Shown here: positions 11,566-22,605 of the stretch, piece after piece
Position numbering within the stretch: position 1 is the stretch's first letter
How the letters are laid out: each line of letters opens with the position of its first letter
NCBI GenBank assembly: GCA_907163345.1
Contig: CAJQUN010000521.1
Span: 248,001 to 312,000, forward strand
Source of the DNA: Haberlea rhodopensis
Lineage: Eukaryota > Streptophyta > Magnoliopsida > Lamiales > Gesneriaceae
Length of the DNA: 64,000 nucleotides
Direction of reading: 5' to 3'
Program-made: the position numbers and the translations under genes
The notes under the pieces: generated by a model
Database searches by the model: none
Told to the model about the DNA's origin: nothing
What the model saw: the letters and a program-made list of their open reading frames with translations, nothing else

Positions 11566-12496
11566 AAAGTGAGATAGAAGAAATTAATGAGAAATTTCCT
11601 GATGAGCAATTGTTTCACACTGACATTTTACCTTGGTATGCAGATTTTGCGAACTATATTGCTAGTGGTATCCTCCCACAAAATCTATCTTTTTATCAAA
11701 AGAAAAAATTCTTTTCTGAGGTTAAACATCTTATGTGGGAGGAGCCCTATTTGTTAAAAGTTTGTGCAGATAACATTATAAGGAGATGTATCCATGAAAG
11801 GGACATGCAATCTATCTTGAAGCAGTGCCACGGTGGAGAGATAGGTGGGCATTTTGGCCCAACCAAAACAGCTGCTAAGGTACTTGACTCTGGCTTCTAT
11901 TGGCCAACGTTGTTTAAGGACACTTTCAGGTATGTCTCCACTTGTGATAGATGTCAAAGGGTCGGTAATATCTCTAGGAGAAATGAACTACCTTATGGGC
12001 TTATCAGACTGCTTTTAAGACACCTATTGGCACATCACCTTATAGGTTGGTATTTGGTAAGGCATGTCATCTCCCAGTTGAACTTGAGCATAAAGCTTAT
12101 TGGGCTATTAAATGGCTAAACTTTGATTGTCATGTTGCAGGCGAAAAACGTCTTTTACAGCTGAATGAGATGGAGGAATTTAGGAATCAGGCATATGAGA
12201 ATGCCAAGATTTACAAAGAAAGAACCAAAAAGTGGCATGATTCTCATATACAAAGAAGGGAATTCAATGTAGGAGATAAAGTACTCTTGTTCAACTCCCG
12301 ACTGCGACTCTTTCCAGGTAAACTATGTTCTCGTTGGTCTGGACCATTCACAGTCTCCAAGGTAAACCAAACCGGCGCTATTGAAATTACCAACCCCGAT
12401 AAGGGCACATTTATAGTAAATGGGCAGCGGTTGAAGCACTACAACGTAAATGAGAAAGACAAGATGTTAGCCTCAACTTGTTATCTTGATAACTAA
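11566..12496 (+). pseudogene. pol: Athila integrase of element A lacking the catalytic core
   Basis: The zinc-binding domain is present (CHGGEIGGHFGPTKTAAKVL near 11825, then CDRCQRVGNISRRNE near 11940). Immediately after RRNELPYG the text jumps to a segment normally found at the end of the core (GTSPYRLVFGKACHLPVELE, 12020-12080, one frame over). The GPF/Y-type C-terminal domain follows (GDKVLLFNSRLRLFPGKL, near 12275, ending at 12496). The intervening core with the three acidic residues is absent. I estimate roughly 0.4 kb lost. The element could not integrate with its own enzyme. Confidence 0.82.
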
Positions 12497-13991
12497 GAAA
12501 AAGGAGGTGACAGTCCAGCTTGGGACTTTAAATTAAGAACTTTCTTCTCTCTATCTCTTGTTTGTTTTTCAAAGTTTTTTATTTAGTTCATCTTTTCATT
12601 CTTTTATTTTCTTTCTTACTATCCAGTACCACCGCCGGAGTATGATGAGGACAACGATCACTGACGATCGTCGTGGAGGTATGTGCTTTGCCTTTGCACT
12701 TATTGTTTACCATACGTTGAGGGCAATGCATGTACTAAGTTTGGGGGGGTGTTTACTGGTTTCTGCTGTTGTCTTGTGTTACTTCCTTGCATGACTAATC
12801 TAGCATGAGATTAGGTCGTTTCTGGTCACATAAAATTTATTTTCTCTCGAAAATGAGTTCATCATTTGAAAATAATGAATTAGACCTGCAATGGTATTAC
12901 ATGATGATATTAATCCCCATCTCAACTTAAGTCTTGAAGATTTTTGACTTGTTTGTGAATCTTTAGTTGAATTAATGTTTCAAAAATTGAGGAATATTTT
13001 GAGCACTTTTGGCTCATGATTGAGTGAATTGTGTATTGGAACAATTTTGTTAACTATGATTTGTCTTGAGAATCTTAAAACACTTTAGTACTTATTTGAG
13101 AGCACTTTGAGGCGAAATTTTATAGTTAGGAACTAGACTTGGAAATGATTTACGCGATCTTTGGACCGTTTGAGCCTTTCAAGCTTACCATGTTTATATC
13201 AATCTCTTGTTCCCTAATTTGAGCTTAAATAATAAAAGAATGGAGTATGTTTAGCATACTATTAGCCCCATTCAACATTCTTTGGCAAACTCATTATACC
13301 CACCTACTTGAGCCTAAATGGAAGATTTTTATCTTGACCCTAAGGGAGTATAATGATTCTCATTAGATGCACTTGAATTGCTACATTTAAGATGAGCTTA
13401 TTGTTGAAAAAATTGTTGAATGAGAAAAGAAAAGATAGAAAAAGCCTTGAGAAAAAAAAAAGTGAATGAATAAGACCCAAAGTGGCCAAGGCTAGAAAAA
13501 AAAGGAAGAGAATCTCAAAGTGTGCTGAAAAATTTGAATTTTCTATGATCATACTCTCTTCTTTGTATTTCCCTATCTTTTCTTTGAAGCCAAACACCTA
13601 GGCCAAACATTACAAGCTTTAAAAGACCTATTAATCCAAGTCTAGGGAATAATTACATTAGTGGAGAAGTGCTTGAAAAGTAGGCATATGGAGTGTTTAA
13701 TAGTAAATCTTGACTTTGAGTTTAATGGCAATTATTTGATCCTAAAAGTGTATATGAAACACAAGATTGAGATGAACACACACGCACGTTCCGATTTTGC
13801 GATATATTGCTTAGCTTAGGAGAAAACACTTCTTGTTAATTTTTGGATAGACTTATGATTGATGTGTTACTGGGATTTCTGAGCTTCTACGTTTGAGTTG
13901 CTAAGTTAATTCATTCAAAGTATTGATGATGAACTTTGCATTTTGATCTTACTGTTTGCTCGAGGACGATCAAATCTAAGTTTGGGGGAGT
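12497..13991 (+). other. 3' non-coding region and polypurine tract of element A
   Basis: 1.5 kb between integrase and the 3' LTR. Athila elements often carry an env-like frame here; none is recognisable. A polypurine-like G-run at 12737-12755 (AAGTTTGGGGGGGTG) precedes the true tract at 13978-13991 (AAGTTTGGGGGAGT), so there are two G-tracts about 1.2 kb apart. The same blocks recur in reverse in F0 and D. Small frames here are not supported. Confidence 0.75.
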
Positions 13992-15504
13992 TGATAGGGT
14001 TGATTATTACGCATATTTTGGCTTTGCTTTGTATATATTTTCGTGTAGATTCCGTGAAAATGTTATGCTTTTTGGTATTTATTTGATTGTTTCAGGAATC
14101 TAGGTGGAATGTGGAAGAATTGAGCTACAAGGAAGAAAACGGATCAAATCAAGCCAAGAAACGAAGAAACTGAATTATGGCATTCTCGATCAATCGGACA
14201 AGGAGGGCGATCGATCGACAAAGGCAGAAGTTTTGGCCAACAAAGAAAAGAGACTCTCGATCGATCGGAACCACCATCTCGATCGATCGACACTGGCAGA
14301 GAATTGGGCAAGAAAACATGAAGAAAGCTCGATCGATCGGAAGCTTAGTCTCGATCGATCGAGCGAGGCAGAAAAATATATATTCGGAAGCTGAAGGCGC
14401 TCGATCGATCGAGACTTATGCACCGATCGATCGAGACTCAGAATTTTCAGAATTTTAAAAGCTTGATTTGGTTTTGATTTTTGGAAACTCTTCCATATCT
14501 CCCCTCCTCTTTAAATTAGGAAAGAGGGCACGAAATTTAGGGTCATTATTCAGATTATTATCAGACCTAATTGAGATTATTCAGCCGCCTTTCATCTCCG
14601 AAGAACAAGGTTGAAGAAATCCTTTGAAGTGCAAGGAAGGAAGCGAGAGAAGAAGCATCGGTCAACAAACGGAGTCGCTCCTACGTTTATCGTATTTCTA
14701 AACTCTAGTTAATTTGATTTTCATTTTTATTTGATGTTTATGAGGTTGAGAGACGATTAAGAATCTTATTAATTTGATTTGAATTTAATTGAGTTTATTT
14801 TATCAAGTTTAAGGAATATTGTGTTTGAATCTTTGATTTTGATTGTGTTTGAGTGGATTGATTTCTTTTGTTCATGAATTATATGCTTAATGCTATCAAA
14901 GCCTAGATACCTTTGATTGAATTTGTGAATTATAATTGAGATCGAGAGATGAAATTATAATACGCTAAAATAATTCATGTTGTATGTTTAAGATTTAGAT
15001 CGAGAGATTAAATCATATACGTGGTCACTTTAAATTGAAAGATTTAAAGATCAACGGTTTTCATAGAGATTTATTCGGTATTAAATTGGTTTAAGTGAAC
15101 GAGAGTTACTTGTGTCAATTTATTACTAGTTTCAATATAGCTCGAGAGAGTGTATTGATTACATTCGGAAATCCGTCACCTTAAGAATTGATTGATAAGT
15201 AATTGTTTTAACAAACAAATCATTGACGATAACACAATTGAACAAACATCTTGATAGATTTCTTGACCGGAATTCCTTCGCATCTTCAAAGGAGTTGTTT
15301 TCTTTTTAAGTCTTTAGTTTAATTAGTTAATTAATCATCTTTTTCATAGGCTAAATATAATTTTGCTAATATAATTTGGTACTTATAAGTTAGACACTAT
15401 GGGTTTGACATCCTTTCTTTTAATCACTATACTAAAACTTGACACCGTGCACTTGCGGTAGAATCGCTATACTGAGAAATAATTGTTTAAAATAAAAGCG
15501 ATCA
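13992..15504 (+). mobile_element. 3' LTR of element A (with palindrome cluster 14187-14433)
   Basis: 1,513 bp copy of the 5' LTR ending AAAGCGATCA, followed by the duplicated GTTGT. It holds the same four palindrome pairs (14187/14208, 14258/14280, 14330/14352, 14402/14424). The last pair is perfect here (12-bp arms) while the 5' copy has CGATCGAACG, so the 5' copy carries the change. Confidence 0.95.
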
Positions 15505-15644
15505 GTTGTTGTTAATGTAAAGGGTTTTGTTTTTATTTCAAGAAAACCATGTTATTCTCTTACAAACCATAACATTTCATTATTTATAGAATATTAACAT
15601 TTTTTGACTTAATTGTATAACTCGGTTGAGTTCTGCAGTCTGAT

Positions 15645-15741
15645 GCTCAAGTTAAATCATCGGGTTCACCAGAGTTTTCACTATTCAACATGCAATCCAC
15701 AAAATCATGACTCAATGTGCTCATAATATTATCTGAGGGCC
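15645..15741 (-). other. F0 3' non-coding fragment
   Basis: Resumes the Athila 3' region interrupted at 2878. It matches in order the stretch at about 58110-58220 of element D (for example the words CACAAAATCATGACTCAATG here and CACAAGATCGTGACTCAAATG there). Confidence 0.6.
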
Positions 15742-16142
15742 CGATCCTAATGTGGTGTTTAATTAACACATAATGATTAATTTGCGTAAACAGCGGAAGA
15801 TTAATTTCAAATGTCTTGTTAAATGGCCCTAAAAAAATTTCGCTTTTAAGTGATACATATATATTGATATCAATATATATGTATCACTTAAAGTTAGGCC
15901 TTTCATTTGCAAATAGTAAAGCGAACATTAACCAGCATTATCACATAGTCTCGAAAATATCATATCCCAAGTACAACATACACGGGGCATACCCCGGTAA
16001 ATTTATTTTGTTTAAAAATCATATACTATTACTGGGAACAAGAAACCATACATAACCTGAGCTCGCTCATCATGGGCTCAGTTATCTCTCGATGCGTCGC
16101 GGTAAGCATCGTCACCATGTTCTCCTGTAAAGCCTTTCATGT
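15742..16142. mobile_element. Unidentified ~400 bp insertion in F0
   Basis: Sequence with no counterpart in D or A lies between two blocks that are adjacent in D, with ATCT at both junctions (15738-15741 and about 16143). It contains a long perfect palindrome. It may be a small DNA transposon or an LTR fragment. I see no terminal inverted repeat at its ends and no gene. Confidence 0.4.
15845..15892. repeat. Perfect 48-bp palindrome
   Basis: Arms 15845-15868 and 15869-15892 are exact reverse complements with no spacer. The centre is TTGATATCAA and the arms begin TTTAAGTGATACATATATAT. It could extrude as a cruciform, or arise by inverted duplication. Confidence 0.95.
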
Positions 16143-16628
16143 CATCTTGACATGATAACTCAACAAAAGATATTAACATACATGTCTAACAATTTCTAGA
16201 CTCCAAGTTGAGATGCAAAGTGAGACAATTTCAGCATGTAATACATTCGCTATTATAATTCATTTTTTCTCAAGTTTGAACTCATTTTCATAAAAAAATT
16301 TGTAGGTGCTAAAAACGACAACAATGATAGTTTTAGCAGATAGCTAGCAAAAACAACCAATCAACAGACAGTAAACACCCACCAAACTTAACATGTACAT
16401 TGCCCTCAATGTACATAAAAAAATAAAAGCAAAGGCAAAGCACAAATAGAAGGGTGAAAATTGTGGTCAATACCAAACCGAACCAAATCTAAAACTAAAT
16501 AATGAATTAAAAAACAAAGTTTAAGGAAAAAGAAATAGTTCTTGATTTATAGTCACAAGCTGAACTTCTTACCAATTCGCTTTAATTGATAGAAGTGCAT
16601 GGATTGACATCATCCACGTGGTGATGCT
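16143..16628 (-). other. F0 3' non-coding region next to integrase
   Basis: Corresponds in reverse to 12500-12960 of element A, including a block near 16375-16440 holding the 'acccaccaaactta' G-tract and the 'ttgccctcaatg' word. No gene of its own. Confidence 0.65.
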
Positions 16629-17951
16629 TCAACCGTTGTCCATTAACAGTGAATGTATTCCCGGAAGAATCACGTACCTTAATAGCATCGAAGGAATGCC
16701 TTTGAGACTGTGTATGGTCCACACCAACATTCTTTCCGTGCCCGGAAAAAACCGTGGTATGGGCTTGTGCAATAGAACTATTTCTCCTTCACTGAGTTTC
16801 CTTCCTTGTGCATCTTTCCGCTTGTTGGCTTCCTTCGGCTTCACCTTTCTTCCATGGCATGCTCTGCTTCCAAATCTTCCTTGCAACATTTGCAAAGCAT
16901 CAATTACATTAACTTAAAAAAAAACATGTGCTCGTTGTGTGGGTGTGTTGAAGATTGGAACATATTAAAAGTAACTTGATATACGACGATTAACTTTCCA
17001 TCTTCAACATCTATATGTGTCATTCCAGCGGTTAGGAATTATCGTCCTAGAATCGAAGGCATGCTCACATCTTCCTCCATGTTCAACACTAGGAAATCCA
17101 CCGGGATATGAAGTTATCAATCTTGACAGGCACACCCTTGATGATTCCTCGTGGATATGTAATGGACTTATCCGCCATTTGCAACATAACCTTCGCAGGC
17201 TTTGGCTCTCATAATCCAAGTCTCCTAAAAACAGACAGAGGCATTAATTCACACTTGCACCCAAGTCACGTAAAGATTTAGTAAATGAAATAGAACTAAT
17301 GGTGCAAGGTATAGAAAAACTCCCAAGATCTTTTAGGGGCTGATTTCTTTCGAACAATTGCTGAAGATTCCTTAGTCAGACACATAGTCTCATGCTCCCC
17401 AAACTTCCTATCTTGGATAATATTTCATTCGTAAACTTAGCATAACTAATGATCTTAAGGAGAGAATCAACAAATGAGATATCAACATTCAACTTTTTAA
17501 ATATCTCTAGAAATGTAGTAAAACTCGCATCTAGTTTATCTCTCATTAATGCTGCAGTAAATGGGGGTGGGCTTTTTATTTGCGGGTGGTGTGACAGGTG
17601 GTGAGATAGTGGGCTTACCTTTCTCCTCAGCTTTGACCTTAGCATTCTTGTGCTTGTGCTTCTCCACATTCTTGACTTTAGAGTCCCATCTCTCTTGTTC
17701 GATCTCACCCTCTGGCTTGCTTCCTATATACCAAGCTCCCTCTGATTATTTTCAATGTCACTAGGTAATGTGCCTTGAGTTCGCCCTTTAATGATGCTCA
17801 CTAGTTACCCCACTTGTACCTCCAAGTTCTTTATAGACGCATCCTGATTTTGCATCCTAGTCTCACTCAACGATATGAACTTGGTCATCAATTCCTCCGA
17901 GCTTGGTTTCGGCTCATATCCCGGTGGTCGTTTCGTGGTATTTTGTTGGTT
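16629..17951 (-). pseudogene. F0 coding remnant: gag C-terminus, protease, integrase C-terminus
   Basis: Read right to left: a gag tail (17770-17951, PSSEELMTKFISLSETRMQN, with an in-frame stop), the gag-pol linker and FLEIFKKLNVDISFVDSLL (17376-17708), and protease fragments (17004-17320, with SITYPRGII-type text in shifting frames). The integrase C-terminal segment GEIVLLHKPIPRFFPG (16629-16895) follows directly. RT, RNase H, and the zinc and core domains of integrase are missing between protease and integrase C-terminus, at the place where D has the same junction. The remnant is heavily frameshifted and not functional. The architecture marks F0 as a relative of D rather than a random deletion of an A-type element. 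Confidence 0.7.
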
Positions 17952-18120
17952 ACAACAACAACAACGACAACTAAGCCTTTAATTCCAATGAATTGGGGTA
18001 GGCTACATGAACAATAGAGAGAATAAAGTCGGGTCGGACACATGCGTCAGTCTTCTCCAAACGCTTCTATCAGTCAACATATCTTCTGTAATCCCCTTGC
18101 ACTCCAAATCTTTGCGTATA
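17952..18120 (-). mobile_element. LINE-like (RTE-type) 3' tail fragment
   Basis: Starts with an ACAACAACAACAACGACAAC run, followed by 'taagccttta', 'ggggtaggctacatgaac' and 'cttctatcagtcaacat'. I recognise these words from the 3' ends of plant RTE-type LINEs with (TTG)n tails, read here on the opposite strand. It is inserted in the gag remnant of F0 and cut by C1 at 18121. No coding part is left. Confidence 0.5.
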
Positions 18121-18683
18121 TGTAAAGCCTCTCTACCTTAACCATGTAATTAACAAGTAAATAGGGCCAACATGCATTAAAAGATAAGTTATGGTTCCGG
18201 TTGTAGCCTTGAGCTAACAGGATTACAGGCCAAAATAAAATTTCAAGAGCTAATTAGTTACATTCCCAAAAATGAATATTAATGCTATAGATTTACACTA
18301 CTCCTAGAGTAGAGACTATTCAAAAATCCTGTATCCTAATTCTTTAATTCTCCTCGTAGCTCACTGCCTCAACCCGGCCCATAGCCCTCCAATCCAAAAC
18401 GTGTACCTATAGGAACAACTCACCATGAGCATATACATCACTATTCAACAAAATCTAAGCACAATAACATAAATAATTGCATGAGATGTATTCGTATGAA
18501 TGCTCCCTGAATTACCACATTAGCACATTTTCATTGTTGTTCCTGTTTCATAAACTCATGCACAAAAGCATTAGTTCACAATATATTGATCGATGTCACG
18601 TTCCAGTTATAATCACAATTTTCCACATTAATCACTAGAAATGTGACTGTTCCGGTCCTGATACAACAACGGAATTTTAGGAC

Positions 18684-18842
18684 CCCTCGCTTCGACATAG
18701 GGCGGCATCATATGATATCCCTCGCTTCGACAATGACAGCGGCATGTACATCGCTTCTACATGACAGAGGCAAATATCATATTACCATCGCTTCATATGA
18801 CAGCGGCAAGTACCTCCCTCGCTCGGAGATAACAGCTACCGG
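18684..18842. repeat. Short-hairpin module in C1 LTR
   Basis: Repeated CCTCGCTTC...AGCGGCA words at 8-11 base spacing, the reverse of the CCGCT...AGCGAGG module of the plus-strand Tekay LTRs. Confidence 0.7.
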
Positions 18843-19174
18843 AACATTCATCAATCTCACACAATAATCAAGCACAATAGTTGATTCCATTATCATGATA
18901 TAACACTATCATTTCACATATTCCATCACATGTAAGGACTCACTATTCATGATATACATAATCAAAAGCGTAACACGTTTTACCGTCCGATGCCCGTACG
19001 TCTCACTACGTACCTTAGTATCAAAACTGGAGAAGTTGAATAACTTTATCTCCTTGACGTTGTTGGTACCTGGGATGGTTCTACACAACCACACAAATCA
19101 ATATTAGAAGCCAATTATAGTCAAGAACCATAAAATTCATCAAAATTCATCATTTTCAAACTTTTAAGCAGTGG

Positions 19175-19382
19175 CGATCGATCGCTTAAAACATGGCGAT
19201 CGATCGCTTGATTGTTCGCTTCGCGGCGATCGATCGCTTCATTTGAGGCGATTGATCGCCTGCTGTGCAAATCGCTACTGGCCATCGGCGATCGATCGCG
19301 CCATTTGAGGGGAACGATTGCCCACACTCGTTTTGCCCACTGTCTCTCGGCGATCGATCGCTGCTTTTGTAGCGATCGATCG
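19175..19382. repeat. Paired palindrome cluster in C1 LTR
   Basis: Four pairs starting 19175/19197, 19227/19249, 19289/19311 and 19351/19373, every one 22 bp. Flanks make the 12-mer GCGATCGATCGC. Two right-hand members are decayed (CGATTGATCG and GGAACGATTG). Confidence 0.9.
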
Positions 19383-20145
19383 CCACAACTAGTGGCCGCG
19401 ATTTTCACCATTTTTTCACATTAAAACCTTCACCAACCTCAACAACACTTATACCAACAACTCAAAAACATTAAAACACTTTAAACCTTCAATACACATC
19501 ATTAAACAATCCCAAAATCTTACACCCAACCAAAAATCATACCATCCCAAAACAAACCCAATTTCAAACTCAAACCTCAACCCAAAATCAAAATAAACCA
19601 CATAAAAACAACAAGGAATGATATATACCCTTCCTAGGCCTCAAATCTTACCAAGAATCACAAGAATAAAGTTTTTGCAAGAACTCCTCTTCCACCTTGA
19701 AGCTCAACTCGAAAATGTGGTAGGGTTTGAGAGTGTGATGGGGATTTGATAAAGTGAGGGTTAAAGTGGATAAAAGGGGTGTAGTGGGGTTATAAGAGTT
19801 TTAATTAAATTTGCACCCCACTAATCATCATGATGTATAAAATACCCCAACATGGTATTTTAAAAGCATTTTACAAAAATGCACCAACTTCCACTAATTC
19901 CATATTTTCACATAATTAATAACCAATACGATTCAATCATGTTAACACCCCATTTCCAAACATGCATAACGTGCACCCTGAAATGCAGCCCCAACACATA
20001 AATCAATTATCACCATAATTAATCAAATAAACATAATTAATGTCCAAATTGCATATAATTATTTCGGGGCATCACAATACTCCCCTACTTACAAGATTTC
20101 GACCTCGAAATCGCATGCACTTACCCAAACGAAACTAAACATAAA

Positions 20146-20783
20146 TCACATACCAGAGAATAGTTCCGGGTAGTGCTGCACCATATGTCGTTCCGTCACC
20201 CACGTGACCTCTTCGACACCCCGACGATCCCACTGAACCTTGACCATCGGTATAACCTTGCTTCGAAGTCTGCGATCCTCTCGATCCAGAATTCTAACCG
20301 GTCGTTCCACGTAGGACATATCTGAACCCAACTGAACCTCTGAAGGCTGTAAAACATGAGACGGATCTGGCTCATACTTTCGCAACATAGAGACATGGAA
20401 GACGTCATGTATACCAGACAAAGACGGCAGTAGAGCCAAACGGTAAGCCAAAGTACCGATGCGCTGCAATATCTCATATGGCCCAACATACCTCGGAGAC
20501 AACTTCCCGCGCATACCAAAACGAACTACACCTCTGAAAGGTGAAATCTTCAAAAAGACCTTATCTCCCACTTGGAATTCCAACGGTCGCCGCCGTTTAT
20601 TAGCGTAGGCCGCTTGCCTATCCTGGGCCGCTTTCATTTTCTGACGGATCACTTTGATTTTCTCTTCCATTTATCGAATCAAGTCCGGTCCCCCGACCGT
20701 CTTACTAGTCAAGTCCTCCCAGTACAACGGTGACCTACAACGTCGACCGTAAAGAGCTTCGAATGGAGCCATCTGAATGCTCG
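20146..20783 (-). pseudogene. pol: C1 pol 3' end: integrase C-terminus with chromodomain-like tail
   Basis: The open part 20146-20670 holds the end of integrase (GDKVFLKISPFRGVVRFG, then the GPY motif KLSPRYVGPYEILQ) and a chromodomain-like tail (VIPMVKVQWDRRGVEEVTW, ending HYPELFSGM). The tail is of the kind found in Tekay chromoviruses and is thought to guide integration to chromatin marks. Upstream in frame a TAA replaces a glutamate codon at 20671-20673, and the frame then runs to 20783, where S is inserted. The rest of gag-pol is beyond the inserted elements. Confidence 0.85.
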
Positions 20784-21706
20784 TGTTAGGATCAGAGGCG
20801 TGTTTAGAAGGGGGGGTTGAATAAACACTGCCCTCAAATTCTGATCTTCGACTGATTACTGCAAACTGTTAAGTGATGCAGTAGCTTCTCAATCAATTAA
20901 GCAAGTCAGCAGACACTAAGTGAAGTGCGGAAAACGCCTGTTGCACTTGTGAGTTAACTAAAGTAAACAATAAAAAGCAAGTAAAGGACACAGAGATTGT
21001 TTCTGGAAGTTCGAAGCACAACGCTTCTACGTCTCCCCTTCTTCCTTTGCAGGAAGGATACACTAGAAGACTTTCGTTTACACTTTATAGTATACAACCT
21101 CCTTAGGCTTTCACACAGCTTAGCCTAAACTCCTAGCAACACAATGTATATGATTTGTTTACAAAGTAAACTATCTAACACTCATTTGAATGACTATTAC
21201 ACTTGTAAGCTTTGAGTGTTCTTGAATGATCTTTGAGCAGTACACCAGTTTAACTTGATCTTTGATATACCAGTAGGTGTTCCTTGCTCTAGCTGAATCT
21301 TCAGATAATTAAGACTTGATAAATTTCTCTGTTTGAATGTATAAAATAATCGATTGTCAGTGGATTCAACTTACTTCTTCATTCATTCAGCATCTGTATT
21401 TATAGACTTTATTTCCAACGGTAAACTTTCTTGGTATGGAAGGTTCAGCATAGAATCTGTTTTCTTCTCCATTTTATCTTCCTTCCATTTTTGTTCAGCA
21501 ACGGCTCTTACAATCTGACGGAATTGGTGGCGATGATTTCGTAGTGCTCGTCGCTTTGTTGTACCTTTGTCAGACGGAATTGTACTTACTTTGTTTTGTC
21601 TCTTCAATCCGCTGCTGGATTCACTTCAACTGGTCTTGTAACTTCAGTATCCAGTCGTACTTTTTAGCTTAGTAGATGTTGGTTAGACTTGATGAAAGAC
21701 TTCATT

Positions 21707-21990
21707 CAGTAGATGTCTTTATCCGGTGGAAGTCTTTATCCAGTGGAGTAATACTACAGTGGATGTCTATTCCAGTAGATGTCTTCATTCGGTAGGTGTC
21801 TTCATCCGGTAGATGTCTTCACCCGGTAGATGTCTTTACCCGGTAGATGTCTTCATCCGGTAGATGTCTTTATCCAGTAGGTGTCTTTATCCGGTAGGTG
21901 TCTTCATCCGGTAGATGTCTTCATCCGGTAGATGTCTTCACCCGGTAGATGTCTTTATCCGGTAGGTGTCTTCACCGGTAGGTGTTTGTA
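21707..21990. repeat. 17-bp minisatellite in S LTR
   Basis: About 17 tandem units of consensus CCGGTAGATGTCTTCAT, with variation at a few positions (A/G, C/T). The array lies near the U3 start of the LTR, read on the minus strand. Confidence 0.9.
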
Positions 21991-22021
21991 ATCACCAAAA
22001 CTTAGAAATCGTTTCTCAACA

Positions 22022-22605
22022 ATTTCCCCCTTTTTGGTGATGACAAAACTAAGCAATAACGATCTCATACTCGAATAGTTTAAACGGTGAGTCCTGAAAA
22101 GAAGTGTAGACCGGAGAGCTTCGATCCATCTTGTTTCAGAGAGAGAGAACTTTGATAGGGGAGAGTCAAATGTATATTCATCAGGCCTCCATGGTTCATG
22201 GATTCACCTATGAAAATACTCTATCTCTGTTTTCCCCCTTTTTGTCATCAGCACCCAGATAACTCCTGATAGTAGTTCCTGACTGATGAGGAGCATCAGA
22301 ACAGGATCCAAACACTGAAGCTTAACGGAGCTGGGTTAGATAAGTAATCAACCCATGAGGTGTTGATTTAGATAAGTAATAAACCCATGAAAATGAATAA
22401 GTGCGTAGATGAAACCAAGGAATTTTCAAGGAGTTGAAAATAATCATGATGAGTGACTGTGTGGTATAAACAAAAAAAATTGAAGCATCTATTTATAGAA
22501 GGATGCAATTAATTGAACACAATAATGATGTGACGATACATATGGAAAAGTCAAATGAAAACAGTAAAATGGTAAGAGTAATTAATAAGAGTGCAGAAAG
22601 CGATA
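22022..22605 (-). other. S 3' non-coding region with two polypurine tracts
   Basis: A tract abuts the LTR (22022-22037) and a second copy of CCCCCTTTTTG followed by 'tcatcagcac' lies near 22235-22255, about 215 bp further into the element. Repeated polypurine-like tracts before the 3' LTR are known from Sireviruses. Nothing else is recognisable. Confidence 0.6.

Larger units (their letters stand above)
5972..15504 (+). mobile_element. Element A: full-length Athila-type Ty3/gypsy retrotransposon, defective
   Basis: A complete insertion of 9.5 kb with TG...CA LTRs (5972-7480 and 13992-15504), a tRNA-Asp primer-binding site (7487), a polypurine tract (13978-13991) and a GTTGT target-site duplication (5967-5971 and 15505-15509). 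Gag, protease, RT and RNase H occur in one order on the plus strand, with several stops and frameshifts. The integrase catalytic core is deleted. The two LTRs differ by a few percent by eye, older than the other pairs in the window. Confidence 0.95.
2879..15644. mobile_element. Insert X (~1.1 kb, split into three pieces), unidentified
   Basis: Pieces 2879-3319, 5423-5971 and 15510-15644 become contiguous when the solo LTR and element A are removed. Together they interrupt the 3' non-coding region of F0, with the short word GATG next to both junctions. X starts near TGTAATGCCC, which resembles an LTR start, and contains a TATA-like box at 5680. I cannot show matching LTR ends or a clean target-site duplication. 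It is AT-rich and has no supported gene. Confidence 0.4.
1206..18120 (-). mobile_element. F0: outer Athila-like non-autonomous element (composite span)
   Basis: Minus-strand Ty3/gypsy element in pieces: 3' LTR 1206-1921, 3' non-coding region 1922-2878, 15645-15741 and 16143-16628, and coding remnant 16629-17951. The pieces are joined by following the same order as the 3' region of element A (12500-13990) and element D (57649-58700). The text breaking off at 2878 resumes at about 15645. The rest of gag, the primer-binding site and the 5' LTR are not in the window, because C1 and later insertions intervene. Spans between the pieces are younger insertions. Confidence 0.7.
18121..20783 (-). mobile_element. 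C1: Tekay-type element, 3' part
   Basis: 3' LTR 18121-20076 (1,956 bp), polypurine tract 20077-20090 (AAGTAGGGGAGTAT on the minus strand) and the 3' end of pol up to 20783, where element S interrupts it. The expected target duplication would be GTATA (18116-18120); its partner is outside the window. Confidence 0.9.
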
